From contig NZ_CP045309.1 of the NCBI RefSeq assembly GCF_009671205.1, positions 6,342,001-6,406,000 of the forward strand: 64,000 nt of DNA. The letters are read 5' to 3'. Below are positions 37,641-46,805 of the stretch, in pieces. The stretch's first letter is position 1; the number at the start of each line of letters is the position of its first letter. The stretch is from Micromonospora terminaliae (GTDB lineage Bacteria > Actinomycetota > Actinomycetes > Mycobacteriales > Micromonosporaceae). Under the pieces are notes generated by a model. It saw only the letters and a program-made list of their open reading frames with translations, made no database searches and was not told where the DNA came from. The position numbers and the translations under genes were made by a program.

Positions 37641-39194
37641 ATGGCACGGGGTTTTCCCGAGCCGGCCGGACAGCCCGGACCTGCGACCTCGCGCACGGGG
37701 CCCGCATCCGACCCCGTGTCCCACCGGGCACCGGAAGAGGCGGAACTCGGGTGGCCGGGTGCCCATCCGCGGAGCAGGCCTGTGACCACTCGCCGTACCC
37801 CCGCCGGTGCCGACCAGAACCCGGCCGCGACCGCCACGACCCGCCGGACCACCCGCAGCCGCCGTACGGCCGCCGCGTCCGCCGGCGCCGAGGAGCCCCG
37901 ACCAGCCGGCCCGGCCTTCGTCCTGGACACCTCGGTCCTCCTCTCCGACCCGGCGGCGTTCCACCGCTTCGCCGAGCACGAGGTGGTGCTGCCGCTGGTG
38001 GTGATCTCCGAACTGGAGGGCAAGCGCCACCACCCCGAGCTGGGCTGGTTCGCCCGGCAGTCGCTGCGCATGCTGGACGAGCTGCGGGTGAAGCACGGCC
38101 GGCTGGACCGGCCGGTGCCCGCCAACGACCAGGGCGGCACCCTCCGGGTGGAGCTGAACCACACCGACGACGGGGTGCTGCCGCCCGGGTTCCGGAACGA
38201 GTCGAACGACGCGCGGATCCTCTCCGTGGCGCTCAACCTGGCCGCCGAGGGCCGCGAGGTCACGCTCGTCAGCAAGGACATGCCGCTGCGGGTGAAGGCG
38301 GCCTCGGTCGGCCTGCGGGCCGACGAGTACCGGCACGGTCAGGCCAGCGACCCGACCTGGACCGGGATGGCGGACCTGGAGCTGGCCGAGGAGGAGATCG
38401 GCCGGCTCTACGCGGGCGAGACGCTCGACCTCGACGCGGCCGCCGGCCTGCCCTGCCACACCGGCCTGGTGCTGCACTCGGCACGGGGCTCTGCGCTCGG
38501 CCGGGTGCTGCCCGACAAGACGGTCCGCCTGGTGCGGGGGGATCGGGAGGCGTTCGGCGTGCACGGTCGCTCGGCCGAGCAGCGGGTGGCCCTCGACCTG
38601 CTCCTGGACGAGTCGATCGGCATCGTCTCGCTGGGCGGCCGGGCCGGCACCGGCAAGTCCGCGCTGGCCCTCTGCGCCGGCCTGGAGGCCGTGATGGAGC
38701 GCCGCCGGCACAAGAAGGTGGTCGTGTTCCGCCCGCTGTACGCGGTCGGCGGCCAGGAGCTGGGTTACCTCCCCGGGTCCGAGTCGGAGAAGATGTCGCC
38801 CTGGGCGCAGGCCGTCTTCGACACCCTCGGCTCCGTGGTGCACGAGAACGTGCTGGAGGAGGTCACCTCGCGGGGCCTGCTGGAGGTCCTGCCGCTGACC
38901 CACATCCGCGGCCGGAGCCTGCACGACGCCTTCGTCATCGTCGACGAGGCGCAGTCGCTGGAGCGCGGCGTCCTGTTGACCGTGCTGTCCCGGATCGGCC
39001 AGGGGTCGCGGGTGGTGCTCACCCACGACGTGGCCCAGCGGGACAATCTGCGGGTCGGCCGGCACGACGGGGTGACCGCGGTGATCGAGGCGCTGAAGGG
39101 CCATCAGCTCTTCGCGCACGTCACTCTCAGCCGTTCGGAGCGTTCGCCCATCGCCGCGATGGTCACCGATCTGCTGGAGGACATTCCGCTCTGA
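37641..39194 (+). CDS. PhoH2-type protein: PIN ribonuclease domain fused to PhoH ATPase
   Basis: 517 aa. A low-complexity N-terminus of about 90 residues is followed by a PIN domain with the acidic residues of [36 protein letters not shown] and [11 protein letters not shown]. The PhoH domain has Walker [13 protein letters not shown] and Walker [12 protein letters not shown]. Such PIN-PhoH proteins are described as sequence-specific RNA helicase/ribonucleases, in mycobacteria with a small antitoxin (PhoAT). No antitoxin-like ORF overlaps the start here. GTG at 37782 with GGAG upstream is an alternative start. Confidence 0.92.
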   Translation: MARGFPEPAGQPGPATSRTGPASDPVSHRAPEEAELGWPGAHPRSRPVTTRRTPAGADQNPAATATTRRTTRSRRTAAASAGAEEPRPAGPAFVLDTSVLLSDPAAFHRFAEHEVVLPLVVISELEGKRHHPELGWFARQSLRMLDELRVKHGRLDRPVPANDQGGTLRVELNHTDDGVLPPGFRNESNDARILSVALNLAAEGREVTLVSKDMPLRVKAASVGLRADEYRHGQASDPTWTGMADLELAEEEIGRLYAGETLDLDAAAGLPCHTGLVLHSARGSALGRVLPDKTVRLVRGDREAFGVHGRSAEQRVALDLLLDESIGIVSLGGRAGTGKSALALCAGLEAVMERRRHKKVVVFRPLYAVGGQELGYLPGSESEKMSPWAQAVFDTLGSVVHENVLEEVTSRGLLEVLPLTHIRGRSLHDAFVIVDEAQSLERGVLLTVLSRIGQGSRVVLTHDVAQRDNLRVGRHDGVTAVIEALKGHQLFAHVTLSRSERSPIAAMVTDLLEDIPL

Positions 39195-39229
39195 GGCTGC
39201 CCTTTGCCCCATTTTGCGGGCATTCTCTT

Positions 39230-39245
39230 TGTGGCGCAGATCACA
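39230..39245. promoter_or_regulatory. CRP-like box upstream of the lytic transglycosylase
   Basis: TGTGGCGCAGATCACA fits TGTGN-N6-TCACA and nearly repeats the site at 29146. In mycobacteria CRP controls resuscitation/cell-wall hydrolase genes, which suits the target. Confidence 0.5.
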
Positions 39246-39471
39246 ATCGGCGTCCTTGGTTTCCCATCGGCCTCACTGTGCGCAATGGTGTCCAACGAGC
39301 GCCTCAGCACCACCAAGATCGTTGAGCATCGTTCGCCGGGACCCGGCGGGAGAGCCACGAACACCGGTGCGCCGGCTGCGACCGCGAGGGTCGGGGCGCT
39401 CACGGCGCCGCCGAGGCCGCTCCCGGGCCGCGCGTCGCGCCGTGTCCTTGCCCCCGACGAAGGGACACTTC

Positions 39472-40152
39472 GTGAGTCGGCTGTGGAGCCGGTTCGGCGC
39501 CCGTACGGCCGCCGTCGCACTGCTCTCCGTGGGCGTTGCCGGCGGCTTCTATCTGGGTGAAGACCGACAGACCCAGCAACAGGGCCTGACCGCGCAGGTC
39601 GGCCTGCAGGTCGACCGGACGGAGTACGCGTACCAGCGCGACCGCCAGGCCGACCACCGCCTCGTGTCGGCCAAGCAGCGAGCCGCCGAGTACCAGGCGA
39701 AGCTGCGCGCCGCGGCGGCGGCCAAGGAGGCCGCCCAGCGGGCCAAGGAGGCCGAGGCGGCGGCCGCGTCCCGCAAGAAGGAGCGGGAGGCCGCGGAGAA
39801 GGCGGCGGCCAAGCCGTACGACGGGCCGATCCCGGCCTCCTGCGAGGAGTTCAGCGGCAACCGCAAGATCGGTTGCGCGATCATGCTCGACGAGGGCTTC
39901 GGCATCGACCAGTTCCCCTGTCTGGACAAGCTCTGGACGCGGGAGAGCGGCTGGAACCACAAGGCCTACAACGAGGGGTCCGGCGCGTACGGGATCCCGC
40001 AGGCCCTGCCGGGCAGCAAGATGGGCTCGGTGGCCGACGACTGGAAGACCAACCCGGCCACCCAGATCAAGTGGGGCCTCGGCTACATCGAGGGCCGCTA
40101 CGACGACCCCTGCGGTGCCTGGGCGCACTCGCAGAGTTCCGGCTGGTACTGA
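39472..40152 (+). CDS. Secreted lytic transglycosylase-like protein with coiled coil
   Basis: 226 aa. An N-terminal anchor or signal (TAAVALLSVGVAGGFYLGE) is followed by a charged Ala/Lys/Glu coiled coil (about 60-118, KEAAQRAKEAEAAAASRKKE) and a compact C-terminal domain: CLDKLWTRESGWNHKAYNEGSGAYGIPQALPG, with the catalytic Glu in TRESGW. This matches aggregation-promoting-factor/SLT-like domains that cleave peptidoglycan. GTG 39472 has AGGGA upstream. A long GC hairpin follows. Confidence 0.87.
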   Translation: MSRLWSRFGARTAAVALLSVGVAGGFYLGEDRQTQQQGLTAQVGLQVDRTEYAYQRDRQADHRLVSAKQRAAEYQAKLRAAAAAKEAAQRAKEAEAAAASRKKEREAAEKAAAKPYDGPIPASCEEFSGNRKIGCAIMLDEGFGIDQFPCLDKLWTRESGWNHKAYNEGSGAYGIPQALPGSKMGSVADDWKTNPATQIKWGLGYIEGRYDDPCGAWAHSQSSGWY

Positions 40153-40160
40153 TCGGACAC

Positions 40161-40200
40161 CGACGGCGGGGCGTGCGGAGATTCGCACGCCCCGCCGTCG
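40161..40200 (+). terminator. Strong terminator after the transglycosylase gene
   Basis: Perfect 16-bp arms CGACGGCGGGGCGTGC / GCACGCCCCGCCGTCG with an 8-nt loop, 8 bp past the stop. Confidence 0.8.
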
Positions 40201-40253
40201 TCGTGCCGCGGCTCGGGTGGCGGTACGTCGCGATTGCTGATAGCACTTGACGG

Positions 40254-40913
40254 GTGACCTGGCGAGACGGCCCGACGGGCGGCGACCCCCACCGGTTCGG
40301 CACCGAGGCGTTCTACGCCTCGCTCGGCCGGGCGTTCGTCGCCATGTGCGCGGTCGTGCCGGTGCTGTTCCTCATCGAGGCCGTCGACGTGGGCCTGCGC
40401 GCCGACCTGGACGTCACCGCCGGCATCATCCCGCACCGCATCCAGGGGCTCGACGGCATCTTCTTCTCGCCGTTCCTGCACGCCGGCTGGAACCACCTCT
40501 ACAGCAACAGCATCCCGCTGATCCTGCTCGGCACCTTCGTGCTGGCCGCCGGCACCCGCCGGTTCCTCTGGTCCACGCTGGTGATCATCCTGGTCAGCGG
40601 CCTGGGGGTCTGGTTCACCGGTTCGCCGAACTCGGTGGTGGTCGGCGCGAGCGGGGTGATCTTCGGCTACCTCGGCATCCTGCTCACCCGCGGCATCGTC
40701 GAGCGCAGTTGGTGGAACTTCGCCGTGGTGCTCCTCGTCGGCCTGCTGTACGGCTGGCAACTGCTCGGCATCCTTCCCACCGACGAGCGCATCTCCTGGC
40801 AGGGCCACCTGTTCGGGTTGCTCGGCGGTGCCGTCGCGGCCGTGCTGTTCCGCCGCCGTACGGACACGGGGGACCGGGACACGCTCGGGTCACCGCCGGT
40901 CACGCTGTCCTGA
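40254..40913 (+). CDS. Rhomboid family intramembrane serine protease
   Basis: 219 aa, six helices. Catalytic Ser in VVVGASGVIFGYLG and His in WQGHLFGLLGG; HAGWNHLYSNSIPL is the conserved helix-2 motif. It cleaves transmembrane segments of unknown substrates. GTG at 40254, no clear ribosome site, so it may be leaderless. Confidence 0.92.
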   Translation: MTWRDGPTGGDPHRFGTEAFYASLGRAFVAMCAVVPVLFLIEAVDVGLRADLDVTAGIIPHRIQGLDGIFFSPFLHAGWNHLYSNSIPLILLGTFVLAAGTRRFLWSTLVIILVSGLGVWFTGSPNSVVVGASGVIFGYLGILLTRGIVERSWWNFAVVLLVGLLYGWQLLGILPTDERISWQGHLFGLLGGAVAAVLFRRRTDTGDRDTLGSPPVTLS

Positions 40914-41020
40914 CGGCACGTCCATCGGCCGGCGGGACGTGCTTGCCCGCGGCCACCGCCCCGCCTACCGTCGAGATCAGCACGCGTTGATCCCCTGGCG
41001 AAGTGACGGGACGGTACGCC

Positions 41021-41989
41021 ATGCGCGAGGTCGATGTCGCCGTGATCGGGGCCGGCCCCGCCGGGCTGTTCGCCGCCTACTACGCCGGGTTCCGGGGGCT
41101 CTCCGTCGCCGTGATCGACGCGCTGCCCGAGCCGGGGGGCCAGGTCACCGCCATGTACCCGGAGAAGCTCATCCTCGACGTCGCCGGGTTCCCCGCCATC
41201 AAGGGGCGGGAGCTGGTGGCCAACCTGGTCGCCCAGGCCGCGCCCTTCCGCCCGGACTACCTGCTCGGGGTGCGGGCGGAGAAGCTGTCGTACCTGGACG
41301 GGCGCCCGGTGCTCGGGCTGGCCGGCGGTGACCAGCTGCACTGCGGCGCGGTGCTCGTCACCGGCGGGCTGGGCAGTTTCACGCCCCGGCCGTTGCCGGT
41401 GGCGGACAGCTTCGTGGGCGGCGGGATCGTCTACTTCGTACCGCAGCCGGCCGAGCTGACCGGCCGGGACGTGCTCATCGTGGGCGGCGGCGACTCGGCG
41501 TTCGACTGGGCCGTGACGCTGGCCCCCATCGCCCGCTCGGTGACCCTCGTGCACCGGCGGGACCGGTTCCGCGCGCACGCCTCGACCGTCGACCGGGTGC
41601 GCGCGCTGCCGGTGCGGATCGTGGTCAACGCCGAGGTGACCCGGCTGCACGGGGAGGACCGGGTCACCGGCGCCGAGCTGGCCGTACGCGGCGGCGCCGT
41701 GGAGACGGTGCCGGTGGACACCGTGGTCGCCGCCCTCGGGTTCACCGCCGACCTGGGCCCGCTCGCCGAGTGGGGGCTGCGCCTGGACCGCCGGCACATC
41801 GTGGTCGACAGCGCCATGGCCACCAACCTGCCCCGCGTCTTCGCGGCCGGGGACATCACCGACTACCCGGGCAAGGTCCGGCTCATCGCCACCGGCTTCG
41901 GTGAGGCGGCCACCGCCGTCAACAACGCCGCGGTCGTCATCGACCCGAGCGCGCACCTCTTCCCGGGCCACTCCTCCGACGGCACCTGA
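41021..41989 (+). CDS. Ferredoxin--NADP reductase type 2 (thioredoxin-reductase-like flavoprotein)
   Basis: 322 aa. FAD motif VAVIGAGPAGLFAAYYAG, GGQVTAMYPEKLILDVAGFP, NADPH motif DVLIVGGGDSAFDWA and C-terminal FAAGDITDYPGKVRLIATGFGEA. The CxxC of thioredoxin reductase is absent, and GGIVYFVPQP precedes the second nucleotide site, as in YumC-type FNR. It transfers electrons between NADPH and ferredoxin. ATG 41021 preferred, GTG 41003 possible. Confidence 0.9.
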   Translation: MREVDVAVIGAGPAGLFAAYYAGFRGLSVAVIDALPEPGGQVTAMYPEKLILDVAGFPAIKGRELVANLVAQAAPFRPDYLLGVRAEKLSYLDGRPVLGLAGGDQLHCGAVLVTGGLGSFTPRPLPVADSFVGGGIVYFVPQPAELTGRDVLIVGGGDSAFDWAVTLAPIARSVTLVHRRDRFRAHASTVDRVRALPVRIVVNAEVTRLHGEDRVTGAELAVRGGAVETVPVDTVVAALGFTADLGPLAEWGLRLDRRHIVVDSAMATNLPRVFAAGDITDYPGKVRLIATGFGEAATAVNNAAVVIDPSAHLFPGHSSDGT

Positions 41990-42006
41990 CCGGCGGGCCG
42001 CCGCGC

Positions 42007-42699
42007 TCAGGCCGCGGGCAGGCCGATGAGGTCGGCCATCAGGCCGGTCTGGTGGTCGAAGTACTCGTCGCGGTGCGGCAGCGTGCGGTTGATCCGGCCG
42101 AACAACTCGAAGCTGATCAACCCGAAGAGCTGGGTCCAGCCGGCCATGCCCCGGGCCAGCAGGGCGGGCGGCACGTCAACGTCGAGCAGCGCCGCCAGTT
42201 CGGCCACGTCGGACCGCAGCGGTTCGGGCAGTTCCTCGCCGGACGGTGCGAGCCGGCCGGCGGCCACCCCATCGCGGAGGATGCCGACCAGGGTCACCGG
42301 GGGTCGCTGGGCCGGCTCCACGGTGTCGTCCGGGGCCGCGTAGCCGGGGACGGGGCTGCCGTAGAGCAGGGCGTACTCGGCGGGGTTGGCCAGCGCCCAG
42401 GCCCGGGCGGCCCGGCACACGGCGTGCCAGCGGCCGCGCAGGTCGGCCTGATCGACGCCGGCATCGGCCGCCTCGACCACGTCGCCGAGCGCGCCGTACG
42501 CCTCCAGGATCAGCGCGGTGAGCAGGTCGTCGCGGCTGGGGAAGTAGCGGTAGATCGCCGACGAGACCATGCCCATGTCGCGGGCGACCGCCCGGAGCGA
42601 GAGGTTGGCGCCGTCGGTGGCCAGGTGGCGACGGGCGACCGCCTTGATCTCTTCGATCATGCCGGCGCGGACCCGGGCGCGGAGCGAGGGAGCGACCAT
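42007..42699 (-). CDS. TetR/AcrR family regulator
   Basis: 230 aa. HTH at about 32-62 (NLSLRAVARDMGMVSSAIYRYFPSRDDLLTALI); C-terminal WHG-type domain with LANPAEYALLYGSPVPGY and MAGWTQLFGLISFELFG. It faces the SDR gene, with two matching palindromes between the starts, so it most likely represses that gene and itself. Confidence 0.92.
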   Translation of the reverse strand: MVAPSLRARVRAGMIEEIKAVARRHLATDGANLSLRAVARDMGMVSSAIYRYFPSRDDLLTALILEAYGALGDVVEAADAGVDQADLRGRWHAVCRAARAWALANPAEYALLYGSPVPGYAAPDDTVEPAQRPPVTLVGILRDGVAAGRLAPSGEELPEPLRSDVAELAALLDVDVPPALLARGMAGWTQLFGLISFELFGRINRTLPHRDEYFDHQTGLMADLIGLPAA

Positions 42700-42739
42700 G
42701 CCTCCACTCTGCCACGCCGGAGAGCGGCATTCAAAACCG

Positions 42740-42752
42740 AGAGCAGTGCTCT
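42740..42752. promoter_or_regulatory. TetR operator 1
   Basis: AGAGCAGTGCTCT, palindrome with one central asymmetry, next to -35 TTGACG (42752-42757). Confidence 0.7.
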
Positions 42753-42781
42753 TGACGAAATGGCCCGGCGTCGGGCATGCT
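42752..42781 (+). promoter_or_regulatory. Promoter of the SDR gene between the two operators
   Basis: TTGACG (42752-42757) and CATGCT (42776-42781) with an 18-bp spacer. It lies exactly between operators at 42740 and 42788. Confidence 0.5.
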
Positions 42782-42787
42782 CTGTTG

Positions 42788-42804
42788 CGAGAGCGGTGCT
42801 CTCG
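42788..42804. promoter_or_regulatory. TetR operator 2
   Basis: CGAGAGCGGTGCTCTCG: 7-bp perfect arms, core AGAGCRGTGCTCT identical to operator 1 apart from one base. Centres are 50 bp apart, near five helical turns. Confidence 0.7.
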
Positions 42805-42836
42805 GAATGGATCCCTGCTTTGAAGGGTGGCCCCTC

Positions 42837-43754
42837 ATGGCCCTGCACGTCATCGTCGGCGCCGGACCCGTCGGCACCGCCACCGCCCGCCTGCTCGCCG
42901 AGCGCGGCGACCGGGTGCGGGTGGTGACCCGCCGCGGCACCGGCCCGGCCCACCCCGCCGTCGAGCGGGTCGCCGCCGACGCCGCCGACGCCGACCGGCT
43001 GACCGCGCTGACCGAGGGCGCGGTGGCGGTGTACAACTGCGCCAACCCGGCCTACCACCGCTGGCCGCTGGACTGGCCGCCGCTGGCCGCCGCGCTGCTC
43101 ACCACCGCCGAGCGGACCGGCGCGGTGCTCGCCACCGTCGGCAACCTCTACGGGTACGGCCCGGTCGACGCCCCCATGACCGAGGCGACCCCGCTCGCCT
43201 CGACGGGCACGAAGGGCCGGGTCCGCAACCGCATGTGGGCCGACGCGCTGGCCGCGCACCGGGCCGGCCGGGCCCGGATCACCGAGGTACGCGGCTCCGA
43301 CTACCTCGGCCCGGACGGGACCTCGCTGGCCATGATGGTGCTGCCCCGGGTGCTCGCCGGGCAGCGCGTGTTCCTGCCGGTCGACTGGGACGCCCCGCAC
43401 ACCTGGACGTACATTCCGGACGTCGCCCGTACCCTGGTGGCCGCCGCGACCGACGAGCGGGCCTGGGGACGCGCCTGGCACGTGCCCAGCGCGCCCGCCG
43501 TCTCGATGCGGGACCTCGCCCAACGCGCGGCGGCCCTGGTCGGTGCGCCCGCGCCGCGACTGACCCGGATGCCGTACCCGGTGCTCTGGCTCGGCGGGCT
43601 GGCCAACCCGTTCGTCCGGGAACTGCGGGAGACCGCCTACCAGTTCGCCCGCCCGTACGTGCTGGACTCGACCGCCGCGACCGCCACCCTCGGCGTCGAG
43701 GCGACGCCGCTGGACCGGGCGGTCAAGGAGACGGTGGCGGCGCTGCGCGCCTGA
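42837..43754 (+). CDS. NAD(P)-dependent epimerase/dehydratase (atypical SDR)
   Basis: 305 aa. Rossmann motif HVIVGAGPVGTATARLLAERG (GAGPVGT), NLYGYGP with Tyr but no regular YxxxK, and C-terminal PYVLDSTAATATLGVEATPLD. It resembles extended SDR proteins acting on sugar nucleotides or small aldehydes; substrate unknown. Control by the divergent TetR is likely. Its 3' end overlaps the opposing DMT gene by 32 bp. Confidence 0.87.
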   Translation: MALHVIVGAGPVGTATARLLAERGDRVRVVTRRGTGPAHPAVERVAADAADADRLTALTEGAVAVYNCANPAYHRWPLDWPPLAAALLTTAERTGAVLATVGNLYGYGPVDAPMTEATPLASTGTKGRVRNRMWADALAAHRAGRARITEVRGSDYLGPDGTSLAMMVLPRVLAGQRVFLPVDWDAPHTWTYIPDVARTLVAAATDERAWGRAWHVPSAPAVSMRDLAQRAAALVGAPAPRLTRMPYPVLWLGGLANPFVRELRETAYQFARPYVLDSTAATATLGVEATPLDRAVKETVAALRA

Positions 43755-44724
43755 CCAGCCTCGGCGGCGGCCCGAGCGCGGCGACCAGCACCGCGACCAG
43801 CGTCAGCGCCGCGCCCAGCAGGGTGGTCGGCGTGGGGTGCGAGGCGGCGGTGGGCAGCAGCAGGTCCAGCAGGACGGCGCCGACGACCTGCCCGGCGATG
43901 GTGGCCAGGCCGAGCAGCAGCACCCCGGTGAACCGGACGATGGCGGCGGCCAGCGCGATGAACACGATGCCGATGGGGCCGCCCACGTAGAGCCACGGCT
44001 CGGCCGGGAAGGCGCCGGCCGGGCGGCCCCGGACCGCCACGTCCACCGCGAAGGTGGCGAGCAGCGCCACGGTGCCCACGGTGAAGTTGACCAGCGTGGC
44101 GGTCATGGCGCTGCCGGTGGCCCCGCGGACCCGCCCGTTCACCGCCTGCTGCCAGGCGATGCCCACCCCGGCGGCCAGCGGCAGCAGGGCCAGCGCCAGG
44201 GCACCCGGGTCGCCCAGCCGGTCGCCTACCGCCAGCAGCACGGCCACCACCGTGAGCGCCGCGCCGACCAGCCGGTTCGGGGTGACCGGCTGCCGCCCGG
44301 TCGGGCCGATCCCCGCCCGGTCGACGAGCAGGCTGCTGCCGGACTGCCCGGCCACCACGGCGACGGTGAACACCGCCACGCCGAGGGCGCCGATGGTCAG
44401 GCCCTGGGTGGCGACCAGGAAGGCGCCGCAGACCCCGCCGAGGCACTGCCACGGCCGCAGCGAGCCGTCCCGGAGCGCGGCCCGCAGGGCGGCCAGGCCC
44501 CGCCGGCCGCCGGGGGAGGCGGGGACCAGCACGAGCAGCACCAGCAGGCCCACGCCGAACGAGACCACCGCGGCGGCGATCCCGTCGGCCAGGCGTACGC
44601 CGAGTTCTCCGTTGATCCGGGACTGGACGGCCACCGCGACCCCCGAGGCGGTGGCCAGCCCGGTGCCGGCGATCCGCCGCGTGGTCGGCAGCGTCGGGGT
44701 CGCCGCCGTCCCGGTCGCGGTCAC
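43723..44724 (-). CDS. DMT family transporter with two DUF606 (YdcZ) halves
   Basis: 333 aa, ten helices. Each half has the DUF606 pattern: [36 protein letters not shown] and [36 protein letters not shown]. It is an integral membrane transporter of unknown substrate. GTG 44724 overlaps the glpX stop as GTGA, indicating coupling to glpX. Its last 10 codons overlap the SDR gene on the other strand. Confidence 0.87.
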   Translation of the reverse strand: MTATGTAATPTLPTTRRIAGTGLATASGVAVAVQSRINGELGVRLADGIAAAVVSFGVGLLVLLVLVPASPGGRRGLAALRAALRDGSLRPWQCLGGVCGAFLVATQGLTIGALGVAVFTVAVVAGQSGSSLLVDRAGIGPTGRQPVTPNRLVGAALTVVAVLLAVGDRLGDPGALALALLPLAAGVGIAWQQAVNGRVRGATGSAMTATLVNFTVGTVALLATFAVDVAVRGRPAGAFPAEPWLYVGGPIGIVFIALAAAIVRFTGVLLLGLATIAGQVVGAVLLDLLLPTAASHPTPTTLLGAALTLVAVLVAALGPPPRLVRRAAPPPSP

Positions 44725-45752
44725 TCCTGCTCGGCCAGGGGGCGCCCGTCGAAGTCGACCGCCGAGTAGAGGGCGAGCTTCTCCAGCCGGTGGTAGGAGT
44801 CGATCACCCGGATCGTGCCGCTCTTCGAGCGCATCACGATCGACTGGGTGTACGCCCCGCCCGCCCGGTAGCGCACCCCGCGCAGCAGGTCGCCCGAGGT
44901 GACGCCGGTGGCCACGAAGAAGCAGTTGTCGCCGGTGACCAGGTCGTCGGTGAACAGCACCCGGTCCAGGTCGTGTCCGGCGGCGAGCGCCTTCTCCCGC
45001 TCCTGCTCGTCCTTGGGCCAGAGCTTGGCCTGCATCATGCCGCCCATGCACTTCAGCGCGCAGGCCGCCGTGATGCCCTCCGGGGTGCCGCCGATACCCA
45101 TGAGCACGTCGACGTCGGACTCGCCCCGGGCCGCCGCGATGGCGCCGGCGATGTCGCCGTCGGAGATGAACCGGATGCCCGCCCCGGTCCGCCGGATCTG
45201 CTTCACCAGGTCGTCGTGACGCGACCGGTCCAGCACGCAGACCGTCACCTCGGCGGGGTCGGTGCCCTTGACCTTGGCGATCCGCCGGATGTTCTCGGCC
45301 ACCCCGGCGTTGATGTCGACCACGTCGGCGTACATCGGGCCGACCGCGAGCTTCTCCATGTAGAAGACGGCGCTCGGGTCGAACATCGCACCCCGCTCGG
45401 CCACCGCGAGCACGGCCAGCGCGTTCGGCATGCCCTTGCTCATCAGCGTGGTGCCGTCGATCGGGTCGACCGCCACGTCCACCTCGGGACCGGTCCCGTC
45501 GCCGACCTCCTCGCCGTTGAAGAGCATCGGGGCGTTGTCCTTCTCGCCCTCGCCGATCACCACGACACCGCGCATCGGGATCGAGTTGATCAGCTTGCGC
45601 ATGGCGTCGACGGCGGCTCCGTCGCCGCCCTCCTTGTCGCCCCGGCCGACCCAGCGGCCGGCGGCCATGGCCGCGGCCTCGGTCACCCGGACCAGGTCGA
45701 GGGCGAGGTTACGGTCGAGATCCTGGGGCGTCCGCGTCCTGGTGGTTGTCAT
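44721..45752 (-). CDS. glpX: Class II fructose-1,6-bisphosphatase
   Basis: 343 aa. Metal and phosphate motifs [39 protein letters not shown] and [20 protein letters not shown]. It dephosphorylates fructose-1,6-bisphosphate in gluconeogenesis; the usual FBPase of actinomycetes. ATG 45752 with GAGGAGGAAG. It belongs to the conserved glpX-DUF4245 divergent neighbourhood. Confidence 0.95.
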   Translation of the reverse strand: MTTTRTRTPQDLDRNLALDLVRVTEAAAMAAGRWVGRGDKEGGDGAAVDAMRKLINSIPMRGVVVIGEGEKDNAPMLFNGEEVGDGTGPEVDVAVDPIDGTTLMSKGMPNALAVLAVAERGAMFDPSAVFYMEKLAVGPMYADVVDINAGVAENIRRIAKVKGTDPAEVTVCVLDRSRHDDLVKQIRRTGAGIRFISDGDIAGAIAAARGESDVDVLMGIGGTPEGITAACALKCMGGMMQAKLWPKDEQEREKALAAGHDLDRVLFTDDLVTGDNCFFVATGVTSGDLLRGVRYRAGGAYTQSIVMRSKSGTIRVIDSYHRLEKLALYSAVDFDGRPLAEQE

Positions 45753-45899
45753 GACGGCTTCCTCCTCGCGACGTTGCGGGGTGGACCGGCGGGATGCGGC
45801 CGTCGCCGCCGCCGGTTTTGTCGCTGATCCTCACACGATCCCAGGTTCGCCGCCGGAGCGGGGCGGAGGAGGCCAGGATCACGTCACCCGGACGGCTGC

Positions 45900-45905
45900 G
45901 AGAAT
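45900..45905 (+). promoter_or_regulatory. Possible -10 of a leaderless promoter (DUF4245 gene)
   Basis: GAGAAT, 6 bp before GTG 45912; matches only xANNNT. Confidence 0.3.
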
Positions 45906-45911
45906 GGTCGG

Positions 45912-46625
45912 GTGGAACCCGCACAGCCTGCCGACCGCGCACCGACCGACGCCACTCCGCCCGACGGCCAGCCGCCGGTGCGGCCGGCCGCCGGAGCGAC
46001 CCCGCCGGCGGGGGAGCCGGCCCTCGTCGAGTCGACCGGCGCCACGTCGCTGACCGACGCCGCGACGCCCGACGACGCCGGGGAGCAGCCCGCGCCGCCC
46101 CCGCGCAAGGAGAAGGCCCGGTCCGAGCGGTCGCCGAAGGACATGGCGCTGTCGCTGCTGGTCCTGCTGGTCCCCATCGCCCTGCTGCTCGCCTTCTACC
46201 GGGGCTTCCTCGGCGGAGACGAGCCGGTCACCGTCGACCCGGCGCCCGCCGTCGAGCAGGCCCGCGCGGCGGGCGCCTTCCCGGTCGCCGAGCCGCAGGG
46301 GTTGGGCTCCGACTGGCGTGCGGTCAGCGCCCGCTACCAGACCGAGTCGGGCGCCGGGACGCTGCGCATCGGCTACCTGACCCCGGAGGGCCGCGGCGCG
46401 CAGCTGGTGGAGAGCAACGCGCCGGCGGAGAAGCTGCTGCCGGCCGAGCTGAGCGGTGGCCAGCCGCAGGGTCCGGCCGACCTGCCCGGCGGGACGAGCT
46501 GGCAGCGGTACACCGCCCGGGGCAACGAGCAGGCCCTCGTCCTGCTGGAGCCGAACCGGACGGTGATCGTGGTGGGCGACGCCGGTGAGGCGGAGCTGCG
46601 CGAGCTGGCCACCTCGCTCCGCTGA
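45912..46625 (+). CDS. DUF4245 membrane-anchored protein
   Basis: 237 aa. A disordered Pro/Ala/Thr N-terminus (about 75 aa) and basic RKEKARSERSPKDM precede one helix (LSLLVLLVPIALLLAFYR) and an extracytoplasmic DUF4245 domain (FPVAEPQGLGSDWRAVSARYQTE... to VGDAGEAELRELATSLR). Function unknown; it is conserved beside glpX and xseBA in actinobacteria. Confidence 0.87.
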   Translation: MEPAQPADRAPTDATPPDGQPPVRPAAGATPPAGEPALVESTGATSLTDAATPDDAGEQPAPPPRKEKARSERSPKDMALSLLVLLVPIALLLAFYRGFLGGDEPVTVDPAPAVEQARAAGAFPVAEPQGLGSDWRAVSARYQTESGAGTLRIGYLTPEGRGAQLVESNAPAEKLLPAELSGGQPQGPADLPGGTSWQRYTARGNEQALVLLEPNRTVIVVGDAGEAELRELATSLR

Positions 46626-46679
46626 CCGCTCCCGCACCGGACAGGGATTGCGGAACACCGCTTCAGGGAACAGAAGGGG

Positions 46680-46736
46680 GCACGAGCCCGCCGGGGCCGA
46701 CCACACCGGCCGGACCGGGCTCGTGCGCCGGAGCCG
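46680..46736 (+). terminator. Hairpin between DUF4245 and lipoprotein genes
   Basis: GCACGAGCCCG / CGGGCTCGTGC, 11-bp perfect arms with a 35-nt GC-rich loop able to fold further. Confidence 0.5.
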
Positions 46737-46805
46737 GCGTCCGGGCTGCGGCGCCCCGACTCCGGCACCTCCGTGGGCCGGACGACCCACCTGGAGAGGT
46801 TTGAC

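Noticed and set aside
37641..39194. PhoAT toxin-antitoxin pair
   Set aside because: No small ORF overlapping the start of the PIN-PhoH gene resembles an antitoxin; the upstream gap holds hairpins.
39195..39471. ydaO/c-di-AMP riboswitch before the lytic transglycosylase
   Set aside because: Expected by gene type, but I could not find the conserved blocks; only a CRP-like box is convincing.
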